From positions 59,115,607 to 59,179,606 of the forward strand of contig NC_059500.1 in the NCBI RefSeq assembly GCF_018139145.2: a stretch of DNA of 64,000 nucleotides. Direction: 5' to 3'. Shown here piece after piece: positions 39,089 to 52,172 of the stretch. Position 1 is the first letter of the stretch. Each line of letters starts with the position of its first letter. A model generated the notes under the pieces. The model was not told the DNA's origin. It saw only the letters and a program-made list of their open reading frames with translations, and made no database searches. Source of the stretch: Gymnogyps californianus. Lineage: Eukaryota; Chordata; Aves; Accipitriformes; Cathartidae. A program made the position numbers and the translations under genes.

Positions 39089-41533
39089 GCACTTCCTTAC
39101 GCTATTGCCAGTATTCCTTCCTGCCAGCAGCTGATTTCAGAAGGTGGTGCAAAAAGTCTAAGGTGGTAGACCTGTTAAGAACAGGGTGTAGTAATTGCCA
39201 ATGCATTCGCTTCTAAATCCCTCTCTGCTTTGTAGGCAATACATCCATTTCAGCTGTATAACATTCACTGATAAGAGTGGCAATGAACAATACCCACATC
39301 TTTTCCTATGAGCGTAAAGTCATTGTGCTGGAATTTACTGTTGTGACCTTATAGTAAACATACAGAAATGTGTAGGCTTTTATTTTGCTAATTTACATGA
39401 ATAGTTTCTGTCACTGTTTGGGTATGGATCCAAGCTAAATGTCCTATACCAAAGGTGTCAACTATAGGGATGTACTCAAACTCAAGGTGTAAGAATTCAC
39501 CAAAATCTTGCTATGATTTCCCAAGAAATTTGCACTAGCTGCAGGAATGGACTTCTCTGAACTGCTTATGCAATTCCAGCAAATATTAGTTTTAAGAAAT
39601 GTTCAAAAAATCGGTATCTCTTCAAAAGCATCTCTAACGGATTAGTCACGGAAGTGACTAAAGATGCACAAATTCAATATATGCGGATAAAGTGCAGCAC
39701 ATATATTGAAAGCACAGAGAACAGCAACCAGAGATTTCCTAATACTGCTCTCCTTACTACATTTGTTCCCACTACAAACAAGTCTTACGGAAGTTTACAC
39801 AGTTCCAACTGAGTTTGCAGCTCGTGTCATGCTTGATAAGTCTTTCATTGCAAATAATCCGATTTTTTTCAAATAGCACTGAGGTCTTCCAATGAAGTCA
39901 GAGGGCATGCTGACACCAGCATGAACTTGAACAAATCCTAAATGAGAACAAGCAGCCAAAGCAACTGGATAACTTTCTTAGTCCAGAGTCCATGGACTTT
40001 GCAATGACCATTGTAAAAATATATATCCATCATTTATAGCACCACAGAAAGACGAATAAACAGAAATGATAGCAGCAAGTAAAACTATGGCAATGTGCTT
40101 GCTCTATCCAGTGTGTTACAATCACGTTCTACAAACGATGCAGCCAGTGGTCATTGGATGAGCAGGCTTATGTGCTGTTAGGACAGAATTGTGCTTGGAT
40201 AGACACTGTGCTCACAAAAAAATCGTCTGTTTTTAAATTGTATAGCTGGCCTTAACCATCACCATATCATTGGCAGAGAAATAACGAGTCTGTCAGAAAG
40301 AAATTACAGACTGACTACAGTTGAGTTACTCACTCTGAGAATGCAAAGATCCAATTGTTACCGCTACATAAATATGCAGAAGCATGCCACTGCCACATGC
40401 TTCCTAAAGACCAGAAATAAAAAAACAGAAAAAAGGGACTAATATCTTTCTAATAACTGCACAGTACTTATTAGTATAAACTAGCATAGCTCAGTTGGCT
40501 ACAGTAGAGCTGTATCAGCCTCCTAACATGAAGATCTTGGCTCTTCTATGACTCTTATTATTGCTCAAGAGTTTGGAACAATAGGGCTGAAATCAGAGAA
40601 ATGCAAAAGCATGAATTCTCAGTGAAACGTGCATAACTAGATGATGTGATGAGAGCAGGAACTGACAAGAGAAAGGTCAGGTCACGAAGCTGTCAGTCTG
40701 TACGTGCCAACAAATCATTAAAGGTGCATGAGGATTTGCAAATGCTACACAATTTGAAAATCTGTTCTACCTTTAATTTTTTGGTTTACTGCCTTTGAGA
40801 GGAGAGGAATGAAGAGTGTCAGATTACGAAGCTGAATTCCTACTGCTGACCAGAAAACATTGCATTTCCTTGTTCGGACCCTAAGGGAAAGAACAGTAGC
40901 CACTGTTACGGCTTTTTGGAACTTGATTTCTAAGCAGTAACGTAAAGCTAAATATGGGCCCATTTTAGAACTATAGAAATCTACCTGATTTACTGTCTGT
41001 ATGGGCTTTATTATGGGTCTACCAAAAGAAAATTCTATCATCTTAAACATATTTTTTCTTTCTAGGGTTTATAGCTATCATTTGATCTTTATGAAAAAAC
41101 TTCTTTCATTTCCAGGTTTTTGAACAGGAGGATGAGGAAATGGAGATTATAACATTTTCAAGGCAGTAAATTTTATTAATGGTAGTTCCTCATATTAGCA
41201 GGTCTGTTTTGAAACTGAAGTTCTATGAATAAATGTATGTTTGATACCTTCTCTGGACTCATATCTAGCTAACATTGATTTTAAAGATAAACACACAATG
41301 AAAAAAACCAAAATAACATTAAACAAGAATAGAGTGTTTGTAATATGCATACATTTAAAAACTGAGTTATTAACAGAGAGAGCAAGATTCTCTTCTTCCA
41401 ACAGTGACATAGGGTAACAGTTGTTGACACATCACATCTTCAGATTACTGTTCAAAATAAGCCCATGATTCCACAACAAATATAACTTTATCAGTGAAGA
41501 AGAATCAAAGAGTTTTCCCTGAACTGAGAACAT

Positions 41534-41562
41534 GATTCCTGTTTATATTATAAACAGGAATC
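41534..41562. repeat. 29-bp near-perfect palindrome
   Basis: The left arm GATTCCTGTTTATA (41534-41547) and right arm TATAAACAGGAATC (41549-41562) are exact reverse complements around one central base. It has cruciform potential and includes a forkhead-like TGTTTA/TAAACA in each arm. No transposon features flank it. Confidence 0.8.
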
Positions 41563-41797
41563 TTTAATTCCGCTCTACCACTGGACTGGGCCAGTTCATA
41601 AAACAAGCTGGAACCATGACTGTACTCAGGTTGAGTGACCAACATCCTGAACAAAGTTTTTGCAAAAGGCACAGCCCTGTCTCTATTTCTCACAATATCC
41701 TCTCCTCTCCTTCTTGTCATATGGGCAAGTAAGACACACAGATCTTAATTAATCATTAATTAATTCAGAATCTTCTGAGTGCAGCTTGTGGGCAAAG

Positions 41798-41888
41798 ATC
41801 TTTCATGAACACTGCATTTACTTAAAGCTATGGTTTTGAATGGAATTACTCTGACTTTCACTCTGACAATACAGAGGGATCTATGCAG
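41798..41888. repeat. Unclassified interspersed repeat, copy B
   Basis: Homologous to 26935-27021 in the same orientation, with small indels and substitutions. Similarity fades outside these limits on both sides. With only two clear copies in the window it may be an old interspersed element or a small duplication. See copy A. Confidence 0.6.
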
Positions 41889-42513
41889 TCGTCAGCTGCT
41901 AAGACAGCAGTGAAAGGAAACAACACTTCAAGGGCGCTGCAGTTGTGTGTGCATTTTGAGCTGAGAGTTATGGAGCTAAACAATGCCAGATCTCTGCTAC
42001 GTGTACGGTTTTGATGATTATCAGTGTATTACAGTCTTTTATGGCCTGGCTAATGTTTAAGATTAAGTGTTCCTAAAACATTTTCTTTTATTCTAATGCA
42101 CATCAGCAGTACATTTATGCAAAGCACAATGAAAATAAACTATGGATAAAACCAGCACTTACATATAAAAAGAGGCCATTACTTTATTTGAACATGCCAT
42201 CAAACAAATGTCATTAAATCACATTAAGTAAAAGGATGGATAGTTGCTGCTACTAAAAAGTCAGCTTTTGCTAGCAGCTTGTGATGCTTACAAATACATT
42301 TTTATAGGACATGAGAAGAATGGCTGTTAAACAATGTTGTTATAGCAGGGTCTCAGCATCATCACTGCTTCTGAAAAAATAGATGCTAATGCACTGAGTA
42401 ATTTCATCTTGGTATTTAGAACCAGAGACCCAAAATATGAAATTTAGAAGTACAACAAACTTAGATAAAGTAGAAGCTTGCTTTGTTTGGATTTGGGTTT
42501 TGGATTGGGTTCA

Positions 42514-42551
42514 TATGTATTTTATGTCACAAGGTAAACATAAAATACATA
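42514..42551. repeat. Perfect 14-bp AT-rich inverted repeat, 10-nt loop
   Basis: The left arm TATGTATTTTATGT (42514-42527) pairs exactly with ACATAAAATACATA (42538-42551). The low complexity of the arms makes a chance origin plausible. Confidence 0.7.
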
Positions 42552-45500
42552 ATTCATTGAATAGTACAAAAATCCTCAATAATATTTGTGAGTTAATAAT
42601 TAGACTTGCCTCTTAAGACTACAGTCAGTCTTTACAGCCAGAAAGATGGCTTCTTGCAATTTTATTTAATGCTGTAAATAGAATAAACATTTGCATAGAA
42701 AATATTCCTTTTTGTAAGAAAATGCTCTCCATTTTCTAGTGGTGGAATAACAATTAAAGAAAATTTTGCTTTTAGCCTTTTTTTTACTATACCATGGCCT
42801 TTTCTTTATTATAAAGTAAATACAGAAAAAGGGTGAATTCTAACAACTGCTCCATGTAAAACAATGTACATTAAATCCCTGTATATTGTGGGCAGAAATA
42901 ATTACTAAAAAATCCTGTTGTTAACAAGCAATTATAACTCAAAGGAATTTCAGACACCTTATACCTGCTGCTTCTGAGAGACAATCTCTCAATTATTCAC
43001 TTCTGTAAATGTTTCTTCAGAGTGGGCTACTTTCTAGGGCAAATATAAACAGAAATGCAATTGTTCTACTCTATTCCCTCCTACATTTTTCAAAATCCAG
43101 CTGGGATATTTTCATAAGTCTTCTTTCATATTATAAATGTGCCTATTTTTTACTCAGCCAACGGCTGTGCCATTTCAGCTGTTCTGGATTTTTTTTTAGG
43201 CTGAATTTATGGCAAAAGAAAACTATCAGTAAATTCTTAGCCAGGCTTCTCCACTATATTAGTCTCGGAGCTTTAGCTAGAAGCAGAATAATGGTAATGT
43301 ATATGTTGCTTGTATCCAGTTGTTTAATATACCATGACCATGCTCTCTTCATTATAGAGTAAAGCCAAAACAGAACTGAAAAGGCAGGAGAATTACTTTG
43401 TTTCTACAAGATGTCATTGCTGGGGCAGGGGGGTGTCACCAGACCAGACTAATAGCCACCTTGGGATTATTTCAGACAGTGCTTTATCAATCAAGTATGA
43501 CTTGTAAAACAGAATATTTGAAAACAAAGCAAAGGGGACAAGAATGAAGGTGAAAATTCAGTACATCTATAAGGGCTACCTACAGGGCAGCAGTGTTTTC
43601 ATGGTTCTTGGGATGGCAGTTGTTATGATTTTCACAGCCTTTTAAAAAGGCGCCTCTTACCACTAATACACAAGGCAGAGGGGAAAAAATTATTATCCTG
43701 CAGAAACTGACTGTTTTCACAGATGCTGCACTGGTGAGCAACATTGAGAAAACAGTTTGGAGTCACAGAACTGCCATGACTGTAACCTACAGAGGAAAAA
43801 AAAAAAAGATATTTGTTACAGTGAGTTAAGTAGAGTCAAGCTGGAACTGAGAGTATGTCTGCTAGAAGTGAAGTCAAGCCTCTGACTTAAAGCTCTCAAC
43901 ATTCATCTTCTCATCATGCAGAGAGACCCATTAAACTTTTCTTCCCAGTGAGGCAGGATACATGTAAGGGTAACTTAAGGGCTCAGATGTCCTTGAATAA
44001 GCCATTTCAGAGCATTCTATCCAATAAAAATTGATGGCTCCTACTTCACGAGTGTGCTGGGAGAATGTACACAATGAAGAAAGGCTCCAACATTCCTGGT
44101 TAATAGGGCTATCGAGTGATGTTCCCGGCAGAATTGCAGATCCCATGGAATTATTTGGGCAGGCCAGAGATGTCCTGATCAAAGTTTTCCATTCATTACT
44201 GTGGGCTCTATGCCCAAAACTACTCCACAAGCATTGCTGAATACTGAACACAGCTTACTTTGTACGTGTATTCACTGCATTTTAATTCCTTATTTGCTTG
44301 AAGAAATCACAAGAATGCATGGCACAAAGCAAGACAGAGCTCTTTTATTTTTATCACTGTCCTGAATGCCAGAATCTGGCAGCCCAGAACTGTGGCTTTG
44401 GTGTAGTACCTTGTTGTGGCTTTTGAAGACCATCCAAATAAGCACTGCGTTCCTTAGATCCAAATCTAGCAATTCTGACTGTACTTTTTTCTAACTATAG
44501 TCCTGCAGACAAAATATAGCTGCCTTTGTTGCTATTGAGTTTAGCCAGAATTAGAGGATCAACATCCGGTAGCTGCTTTGATGATGGCAGCCAGTAGTCA
44601 CTTTTTTGAAACTTGGCAGCACATATATCACCAACCTTTCCAATATCTCTCCACTCCACCCCACAAAAATAACACTCTCAGGAGGGAACACTAACACAAC
44701 AAGAACTTAATGCATCATCCTCTTTGCCTCTGCTAACCACGGTATGCAATTATCACAAGGGCCGTCACTGAACCCGTCCATGGTTGGATGGCTGACTCAC
44801 TCTGCCTGCTCTGTGCCAAAACATTTTTACTGTTCCTTGCAGCAGTTCTGCTCGATGTAGATGAGCTCATACACACATTGTACGGCACTGGATGAAGGCA
44901 TGTGAGAGCACTGGAATCAGAAAAAGGAGCTTGGGACCCCAGGGAACTCTCTACACCATATAACACAACTTGAAACCAAATCAAGTCCACTGCCTGCAGC
45001 TGACAAAGACACTAAGCTGAAAGAGTTAAAACACTCAGTTGGAAACCTGCTGGCAAAAACATTGCTTAAAAACCTCCTCAAACTTAGAATTGGTGGGTTT
45101 TTTCCCCTTCTCTTAGCAAAAGCACTGCTTTCCCATTACAAACTTCAGTTTATTTATAGCTAGAGGGACATGAAACCTATGGGTCTGCTTAGGGTGGGGC
45201 TGCAAAAGGGCTGCCAAGTGAAGGGCTGCGCTGTAGAAAGGGTCCTCTGGCCTCTCCATCACGTCAGAGCTAAGGTTAATGTTATGAGAGAGACACAGCC
45301 TCAGGGTTCAGCTGGAGGGGCCCTGCGGTGGGCTGCCAAAGGAGCAAGTAGGCAGGAAAATGAATTCTCCCTTCACAACTGCTACGTCTTGGAAATGGTT
45401 TGGTGTTCCTAGGCTAAGCACAGCCCACACCTGTGGTTAGATTCTGGATCACCATGTATTGCTTGACATTACATATTTTTTCTTTGTCAAGTTTTCTTTC

Positions 45501-48500
45501 ATTTAGACTGTTTGACTTTAGTGTTTTGTGATTCACTTGCCCGTTTCTCATTTGGGTTTCCCTGGCCCCAGGATTACACACATGGCTACACAAACAGACT
45601 GCGTGTCCTCGTGTGCCAGACTCCATCACACATGCCATATCAGTGGCTCTGTCACTATCACCCCTTCCATCAGGACTCTTTGGCAAGTCTGCAATAGGGT
45701 GGCACAGGTCTAATAGGATTCTCTGTGCAACCTCAAGCTTATTTACTGCTTCTTAAAGAAAACATGGAAGAGGTTTGGGAATATCCCTAGTAGCCTTACT
45801 ACCATTAAACCACTTTGTCAGAAAGTAAGATGAGATGCAAATTCACAGAGGCCAACAGGGACTGCTAGTGGAGCTTCAAATCCACACAAACCACAAGGGT
45901 TTAAACTCTGGGTTCTTCTGTTCAGAGACTCTGAAGAGGATTAAACTCAGAGTTTCATCCAAGACCCATTTATCAACTTTAGGAAAGTTAGACAAATTAT
46001 TTTCAGGCTTTGACTCAAGAACAGGTCCAGATCTTCTGTTTTGCATGTAAAATTGTCCCTTCCTTGGTTTTGTGCATCTTGTTGTAAATAAGCAATGCAA
46101 AATGAGTAGCCAGTGTGAGCATTCTTCCTAAGCTTGGTTATTTTTCTGAAGCTTAAATCATTTCTACAATATAAAAATGAAGACTTTTGAATTCAAAATG
46201 CTCAGATGTTTGCTAGATTAAGAATGAATCTTAACTTGGAAAGGGATGAAATGAAGTTTTATTTAGAGAGCTCAAAACACTTGCGTTTTTGAATGTTACT
46301 CAAGTAACCACAAAACATATAAAGAATTCTTTATTTCCCAATTTGAAACAACTGAACAGTATACAACTCTTTGCAGATGCCAACCTAAACGTGTCAGCCA
46401 GATGTTTTTTTCCCTAATCCAGTTCAATTAAAATATTTTATGAAGGACCACCCATGGAAAATAATTAGGAAATAAAATAAATAATTATGTGTACTGTAGC
46501 TGAGAAAATAATGAATCCTTGGCTTTTAAAATATAACAAGAGGAAATACAGGGTGAATTTGATACCTACAGAAGATAGTGACATGCCACAGTCTCTTCCT
46601 AGTAGATGAATTATATGAACTAGAATATCAGCAAGATATTAAAATGCAGATTGTAGGACATAGAGAAAAAAGAACATATAAAATCTCTGCTTACCTCTGA
46701 AATTAAAATTAGACATTCTTTAATCTTTTCTATCTTTAGCCAAGGAGCTGACATTAATGGGAGACTCAAACATATTAATTACTTGAGCTTTTTCAATTTA
46801 GCTGACGTTTCTTTTCCATGAAACTGGATATCAGCATAAAAAGAACAGTACCTGTATTAAAAGTATCATTAACAAAAGTTTCCACTTTTGTGGGTAAGCC
46901 AACATCTTTCCTCATGTAATATGAATGCCAAATGCTGAATGACACACAGGAATGTAGGGCAGAAATTCCCCCCACCCCCGAGTCCATTGCCTTGTTATTG
47001 TGGCAACCACATCCTGTAAGTGCTACTATAAACTAAAATGTTATATGTGGGTATTGACTGAGAACAGTTAGCTTTCTAGTCTTACATGTCTGCTTGTGTA
47101 GACAGAGCGCTAAGTAAATATGCACTATGAAAAAAACAGCCAACTCTTTCAAGAGTGAGAATAATGTAAATTCATTGGATCTACTTGCCTTATATACTGG
47201 GGAATGGCTGTCAACTTCTCCATCTGCATTTTGATTGCAAGAATAAATTAACCAACACATTCTGAACAAATGAGGAATGGAGTACTAAACAGATGGAACC
47301 TCTGATATTTGGATGATTTATTTCAAAAAGGCATTTGAAGGTCAATCTGTATCATTAATGCATAACGTACAGAAATATTAACTCTAAAAGTTGCACAAGG
47401 TGATTTGACACCTTATTCTTTCAGAATCCCATATTCCAAACCATGTTACTAACTATATGCTACAGAAAATTAGGATATGAAACTTAAAGTTGCACTAAAC
47501 AGATAAGTTATAAACTAGCATAAATCATTATATTGGTATAAAATAAACAAACTGCAATAGTTAGGAAAGGGAACTGCAATAAAGGTTTTTATAGAGCTAC
47601 TGAAGGAATATGTGAGCTTTGTCAAGGTGATGCAATAGCTTATAAAACGGTTTTGTTGCTTACATTTTCCATCCCTTGCTGTGGTCAGCAAATAACACAG
47701 CCTGACCCTCAGTTATTATAAAGAATCTTCAAAAGCTCAAAAGTGAAGCACTGCTGTGCTCTGAAGCCAAGATTGTCATGGTCCGTTTGGATCTCTCAAA
47801 TTTCCATACTCTGTAAATTATTTTATGAGCTCATTAGGAAAGAAAACAAACACACACATCAAACAAGGGCTCAACCCCCTTCATACAGACTAGTCTAACA
47901 TGTGAATTCACTAATTCATCCCTTAATTCATGAGGTTTCTAACTCACAAGTTGTCTAATTCATAACTCGTAACTCATGCACCTATAAGCAAAATACTTAC
48001 CTAGCCGATGATGAGAGTGCTCATCCTTCCTTCTCTGTCACGGCGCAGGCCTCCCCTGTGTCATACTGGGAAGCAGGAAAGCCTCAGCAGTCTGGCTGCT
48101 GTCGGACATGCTTCAAAAGCCTTTTGGGTAAGCTGACGTATTTATACCTTCCCACTTGGAAGTTTGGTCTATACCATTTCCATAAGTTAGTGCATTCTGA
48201 AGGAACTGCCAGACAATCAACAGCAAGGATTATGGCTGTAGGAGACTGCAGGCTGCAGGTAATAACAGCTGCGTAATAACATGTAGCCCTTCCTGTGGGC
48301 TGCCTACGTGTTGCTCTCACTTTGACTTAATGGTGCTGCTCCCAACACGTCAGGCCTTTGCATGAGCTGTGTGTTAGCTAACATCTGAGCAGGAGTTGAG
48401 TGAACAGTCATACATGATAGAAAGAAAAGCTTAAATGTGTTTTGTGAAATGGAAGGAGATATGATCAGGTATCAGTTTGGAGACTACCTTTGCAGAACAT

Positions 48501-48718
48501 ATAAATTCTTCTTGATATTTTAAAGATATTGGTTAATATGAAAGGTGCTAAATGTAGTATAGTAAGAGCTTCTGTCACAGCATATGTATTTTACCAGTGA
48601 AAATTCAAACTACCTGGAAGCAGGTCACAAACAAACAGACGATTCTTCATACAGTATCTAGTTAAGCTGTGGAAATGTGCGATTGTGTGAATACCAACAG
48701 TTTACAAGGTATTGTAAG

Positions 48719-48745
48719 GCTGTGCACTATGCCCAAGGACCCCAA
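48719..48745 (-). repeat. 27-bp exact copy of the ARSB stop-codon region
   Basis: Bases 48719-48745 are identical, in the same orientation, to 51209-51235, which spans the last ARSB codons, the TAG stop and the first 3' UTR bases. On the minus strand the copy reads codons for W-G-P-W-A then stop. Homology ends sharply on both sides. It lies about 2.5 kb downstream of the ARSB stop codon. It could be a small templated duplication or filler-DNA event; it is too short to be a functional exon. Confidence 0.8.
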
Positions 48746-49794
48746 TGGAAAGGTTGCACAACCTCATGGAAGACAAAACAAAAATCACTGAAGGCAACTA
48801 AATGTATAGAAGTTAAATCTCTGAGGCTCTGAGTGATTGTTTAGAAGGTGAGGGACAATCTGAAGAGCTTGTCACATATGCTCGCCCTGGTCATACCCTG
48901 GTGCAACCATCTGCTTTCAGCCACTGATGGATGAATGGAGAAGGATATTGAACCTTGGTCTGAAACAGGGTTCCAAAACATATCCGTTTGCCCACTATAG
49001 GAGAATTATTTCCTCCCAAACTATTTTTCTTCTTTCCCCATCTTCAAGGCTGAAGAGAGTGAATGAAATAGAATAGAAAAAATACTGAAATAAAGGAGCA
49101 GAAGCGACAAAGGAGAGAGAGAAATGTGAGGCTCTGGGAAAAAGACAAACAGCTAAACAGTCTTCTGGAGAGCTTTGTCTTCACTTCTACTTGTAGGAAA
49201 ATATGAAAGGTGGTAAAGGCAAGCTAGATTTAAGACAGTGTAATGGAGAATCAGCTGTACGAGAAAGCAGGAATTTCTGTTCATTTTTATATACATTTTC
49301 AGCTTTCTTAAGTTTCATCTTTTCCATGCTTTATCTTTCTATTTTAAAAATGCACAAATTCTGTCAAGTCTGTCTCTTCATGAATCTTTTTGCTAACAAT
49401 TAGCACAAGTCTCCTGAGGGAAAACTGGGAAAAGGTGTGCAAAATTTTAGTGCAATTTATAGGAGTTGGTCCTGGAGCCAGAAAACAGGCAATTAGATCC
49501 CTACTTTCTGGAGAGGATGACAGACAGAGCTCTGCAGCCTGACGACTTGGCTAAGGACACTGAGAAGCAGTACCAGAACTCTGGCCAGGCACCAGAGGTT
49601 TGAGACGTTAAGAGAGCTGGTGGGTTGATCTTGCATCAATTTGATGAGTAACTGAGAAATGTTGCTTGGCCTGGTTTCTTCATGGCTCAGAGCCCACTTC
49701 AGGATGAAAACAGTCTTACTATGGTAATAAAGAAACAAAATCTGAGAAGAAAGAGTACTCACCAGGCAGGCAATAAAAGTAAGATTTTGTTCAT

Positions 49795-50700
49795 CATAGA
49801 ATCATTGAATAATTCATGCAGAAAGGGCTCCTTGGACGTCACCTGGTTGTTCCTCACCACTACCACCAAAGCAGGGCCAACTTCAAATTCAATCCAACTT
49901 CAGAGATAGATCACATTGCTCAGGGTCTTCTCCAACCAAGCACTGAACATCTCCAAGGACAGGTATGCCATAGCCTCGCAGTTCCCATGTTTGACTAACC
50001 TCATGGTGTGATTTTTTTTTTCTTTTCTTATATTGAATTGGAACTCCGCGTGTTCCCTGTGTGCTTCTCATCTTTGTGCACCTCTGAGAAGAGTCTGGCT
50101 TCATCTTCTCTATGCCCTCACATTAGGTAGCTGAAGATAGCAATTCCCTCTTTCTTCTCCAGCATAAACTAACACATTTCTTTAGCCTCCCCTCATTTGC
50201 TCTCCTCCCTGTGATCATCTTCATAGTGCTCCACTGGACTCACTCAAATTTGTCAATATTTTTCTTGTACAGGGAAGCCCAAAATGTGATGCTATGCTCC
50301 AGTGCTGAACAGAGGGGAACAAATACTTGCCCTAGTGTGCTGGCTACATTCTTGCTTATATGGACCAACATGTGGCTGGTCTTCTTTACCAAGAGAGCAC
50401 ATGGCAACTCTTGTTCTATTTATTGTCCAGCAGGATGCCTAGATTTTTTTCCCCACAAAAATGCTTTCTATCTGGTCATAGCCCAGCGTGTACTCCTGCA
50501 TGGGGCTATTCCATCCCAAGTGAAGGACTCTGCCTTTGTTGAACTTCATGAAGTCTTTTTTCACCCATTGCTTCAGCCTGTTGAGATCCCTCTGCCTGAC
50601 AGCCCTGCACTCCAGTTGACCACCACTCTCTACTCCAGTTTGATACATTAACAGTGAACAAGGATTAGGGATTTTGCTGTACTCTGGGACGTTCTGTCTG
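49795..50700 (-). mobile_element. Diverged CR1 LINE
   Basis: The interval starts with a degraded CR1 3' terminus (CATAGAATCATTGAATAA) and then runs on the minus strand through CR1 ORF2. Recognisable collinear blocks include the part around 50075-50100 ('ctctgagaagagtctggctt'), 50225-50275 ('gctccactggactcact' to 'cttgtacagggaagcccaaaat'), and 50525-50560 ('ctttgttgaacttcatgaag'). The matching extends to about 50700. Many indels and stops break the reading frame. Divergence is greater than in the CR1 at 3066-3830, so it is an older bird or archosaur insertion. It lies just downstream of the ARSB 3' UTR. Confidence 0.8.
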
Positions 50701-50839
50701 TTCCCTTTTCTGGATGGAGGTGCATATTATGGTGCAATCCATATTATGTCAACTGTTGTATTTTTTTTCTATTCTTTACAGATATGTAACAGCTTCCAAT
50801 AGAACTTGTCTTCTGGACAAACATGAAACCAAAAATCAG

Positions 50840-50845
50840 TTTATT
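50840..50845 (-). terminator. Candidate ARSB polyadenylation signal
   Basis: AATAAA on the minus strand, about 375 bases downstream of the ARSB stop codon and before the CR1 begins. It is the nearest canonical hexamer I noticed on that strand. A longer 3' UTR using another site remains possible. Confidence 0.35.
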
Positions 50846-51216
50846 CCACAACATGCATTCTGGATGTCCCTGCTGCCATGATTCACTGCAGCTTTTTAAG
50901 AAAAGTAATCTCTTTCAAGGAGGGAGGCAACGTTTTACCTTCTGCATTAAAAGCATATTCTGGACAAAGAATATTCGAACAATAGATTTATAATTTTACC
51001 AACATTTCACATACAATTGTTGGGAAGGAGAGAGAGGGAAAAGACTGAAATAAGATTCCCAACATATTATAAGAGTAAGAAATACTGAATTACTCAAGAA
51101 ATGAGCTCACAATTAGCAATAGTTTAATAAACAAGGTAAGAAATATATGACTAGGACCCCGAGTCCATAAACCAGACTCTGCTACAGGATTGTTTTGCAG
51201 GATGCAGTGCTGTGCA

Positions 51217-52043
<827 letters not shown>

Positions 52044-52172
52044 CTGGATATCCAGTTAGTAACTTCCATTTTCCATGCCGGATTGCTGCATGCATGGATA
52101 TATTGAAAAGTGTATCATCCCATGGAGAAGAATTGCTCTGTGGTAAAGATGTCCTGCTGTCAATGCCAAGAC
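52044..52172 (-). CDS. ARSB: Arylsulfatase B, penultimate coding exon
   Basis: A 129-bp exon of the lysosomal sulfatase ARSB. On the minus strand the acceptor is TTTCATTAAG|GT and the donor CCAG|GTAAC. Its first two bases (GT) complete a split codon. The frame then reads L-G-I-D..., [25 protein letters not shown], and its last base begins the glycine codon finished by the final exon. [17 protein letters not shown] is diagnostic for ARSB. N-I-S sits at the human N426 glycosylation site. The split first codon would be cysteine (TGT) if the previous exon ends in T, as expected for human C405, the disulfide partner of the cysteine at the start of the last exon. The exon is two codons longer than the human exon as I recall it. 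It is recognised by homology, not as an isolated ORF. Confidence 0.93.

Larger units (their letters stand above)
30881..49794. other. Intergenic AT-rich DNA
   Basis: The largest stretch without recognised genes, lying between the presumed LHFPL2 promoter and the ARSB 3' end. I found no exon, RNA gene or well-supported transposable element. It does contain perfect inverted repeats at 39049-39088, 41534-41562 and 42514-42551, repeat copy B at 41798-41888, and a short exact copy of the ARSB stop-codon region at 48719-48745; these are listed separately. Conserved non-coding elements may exist but cannot be recognised without an alignment. Confidence 0.4.
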
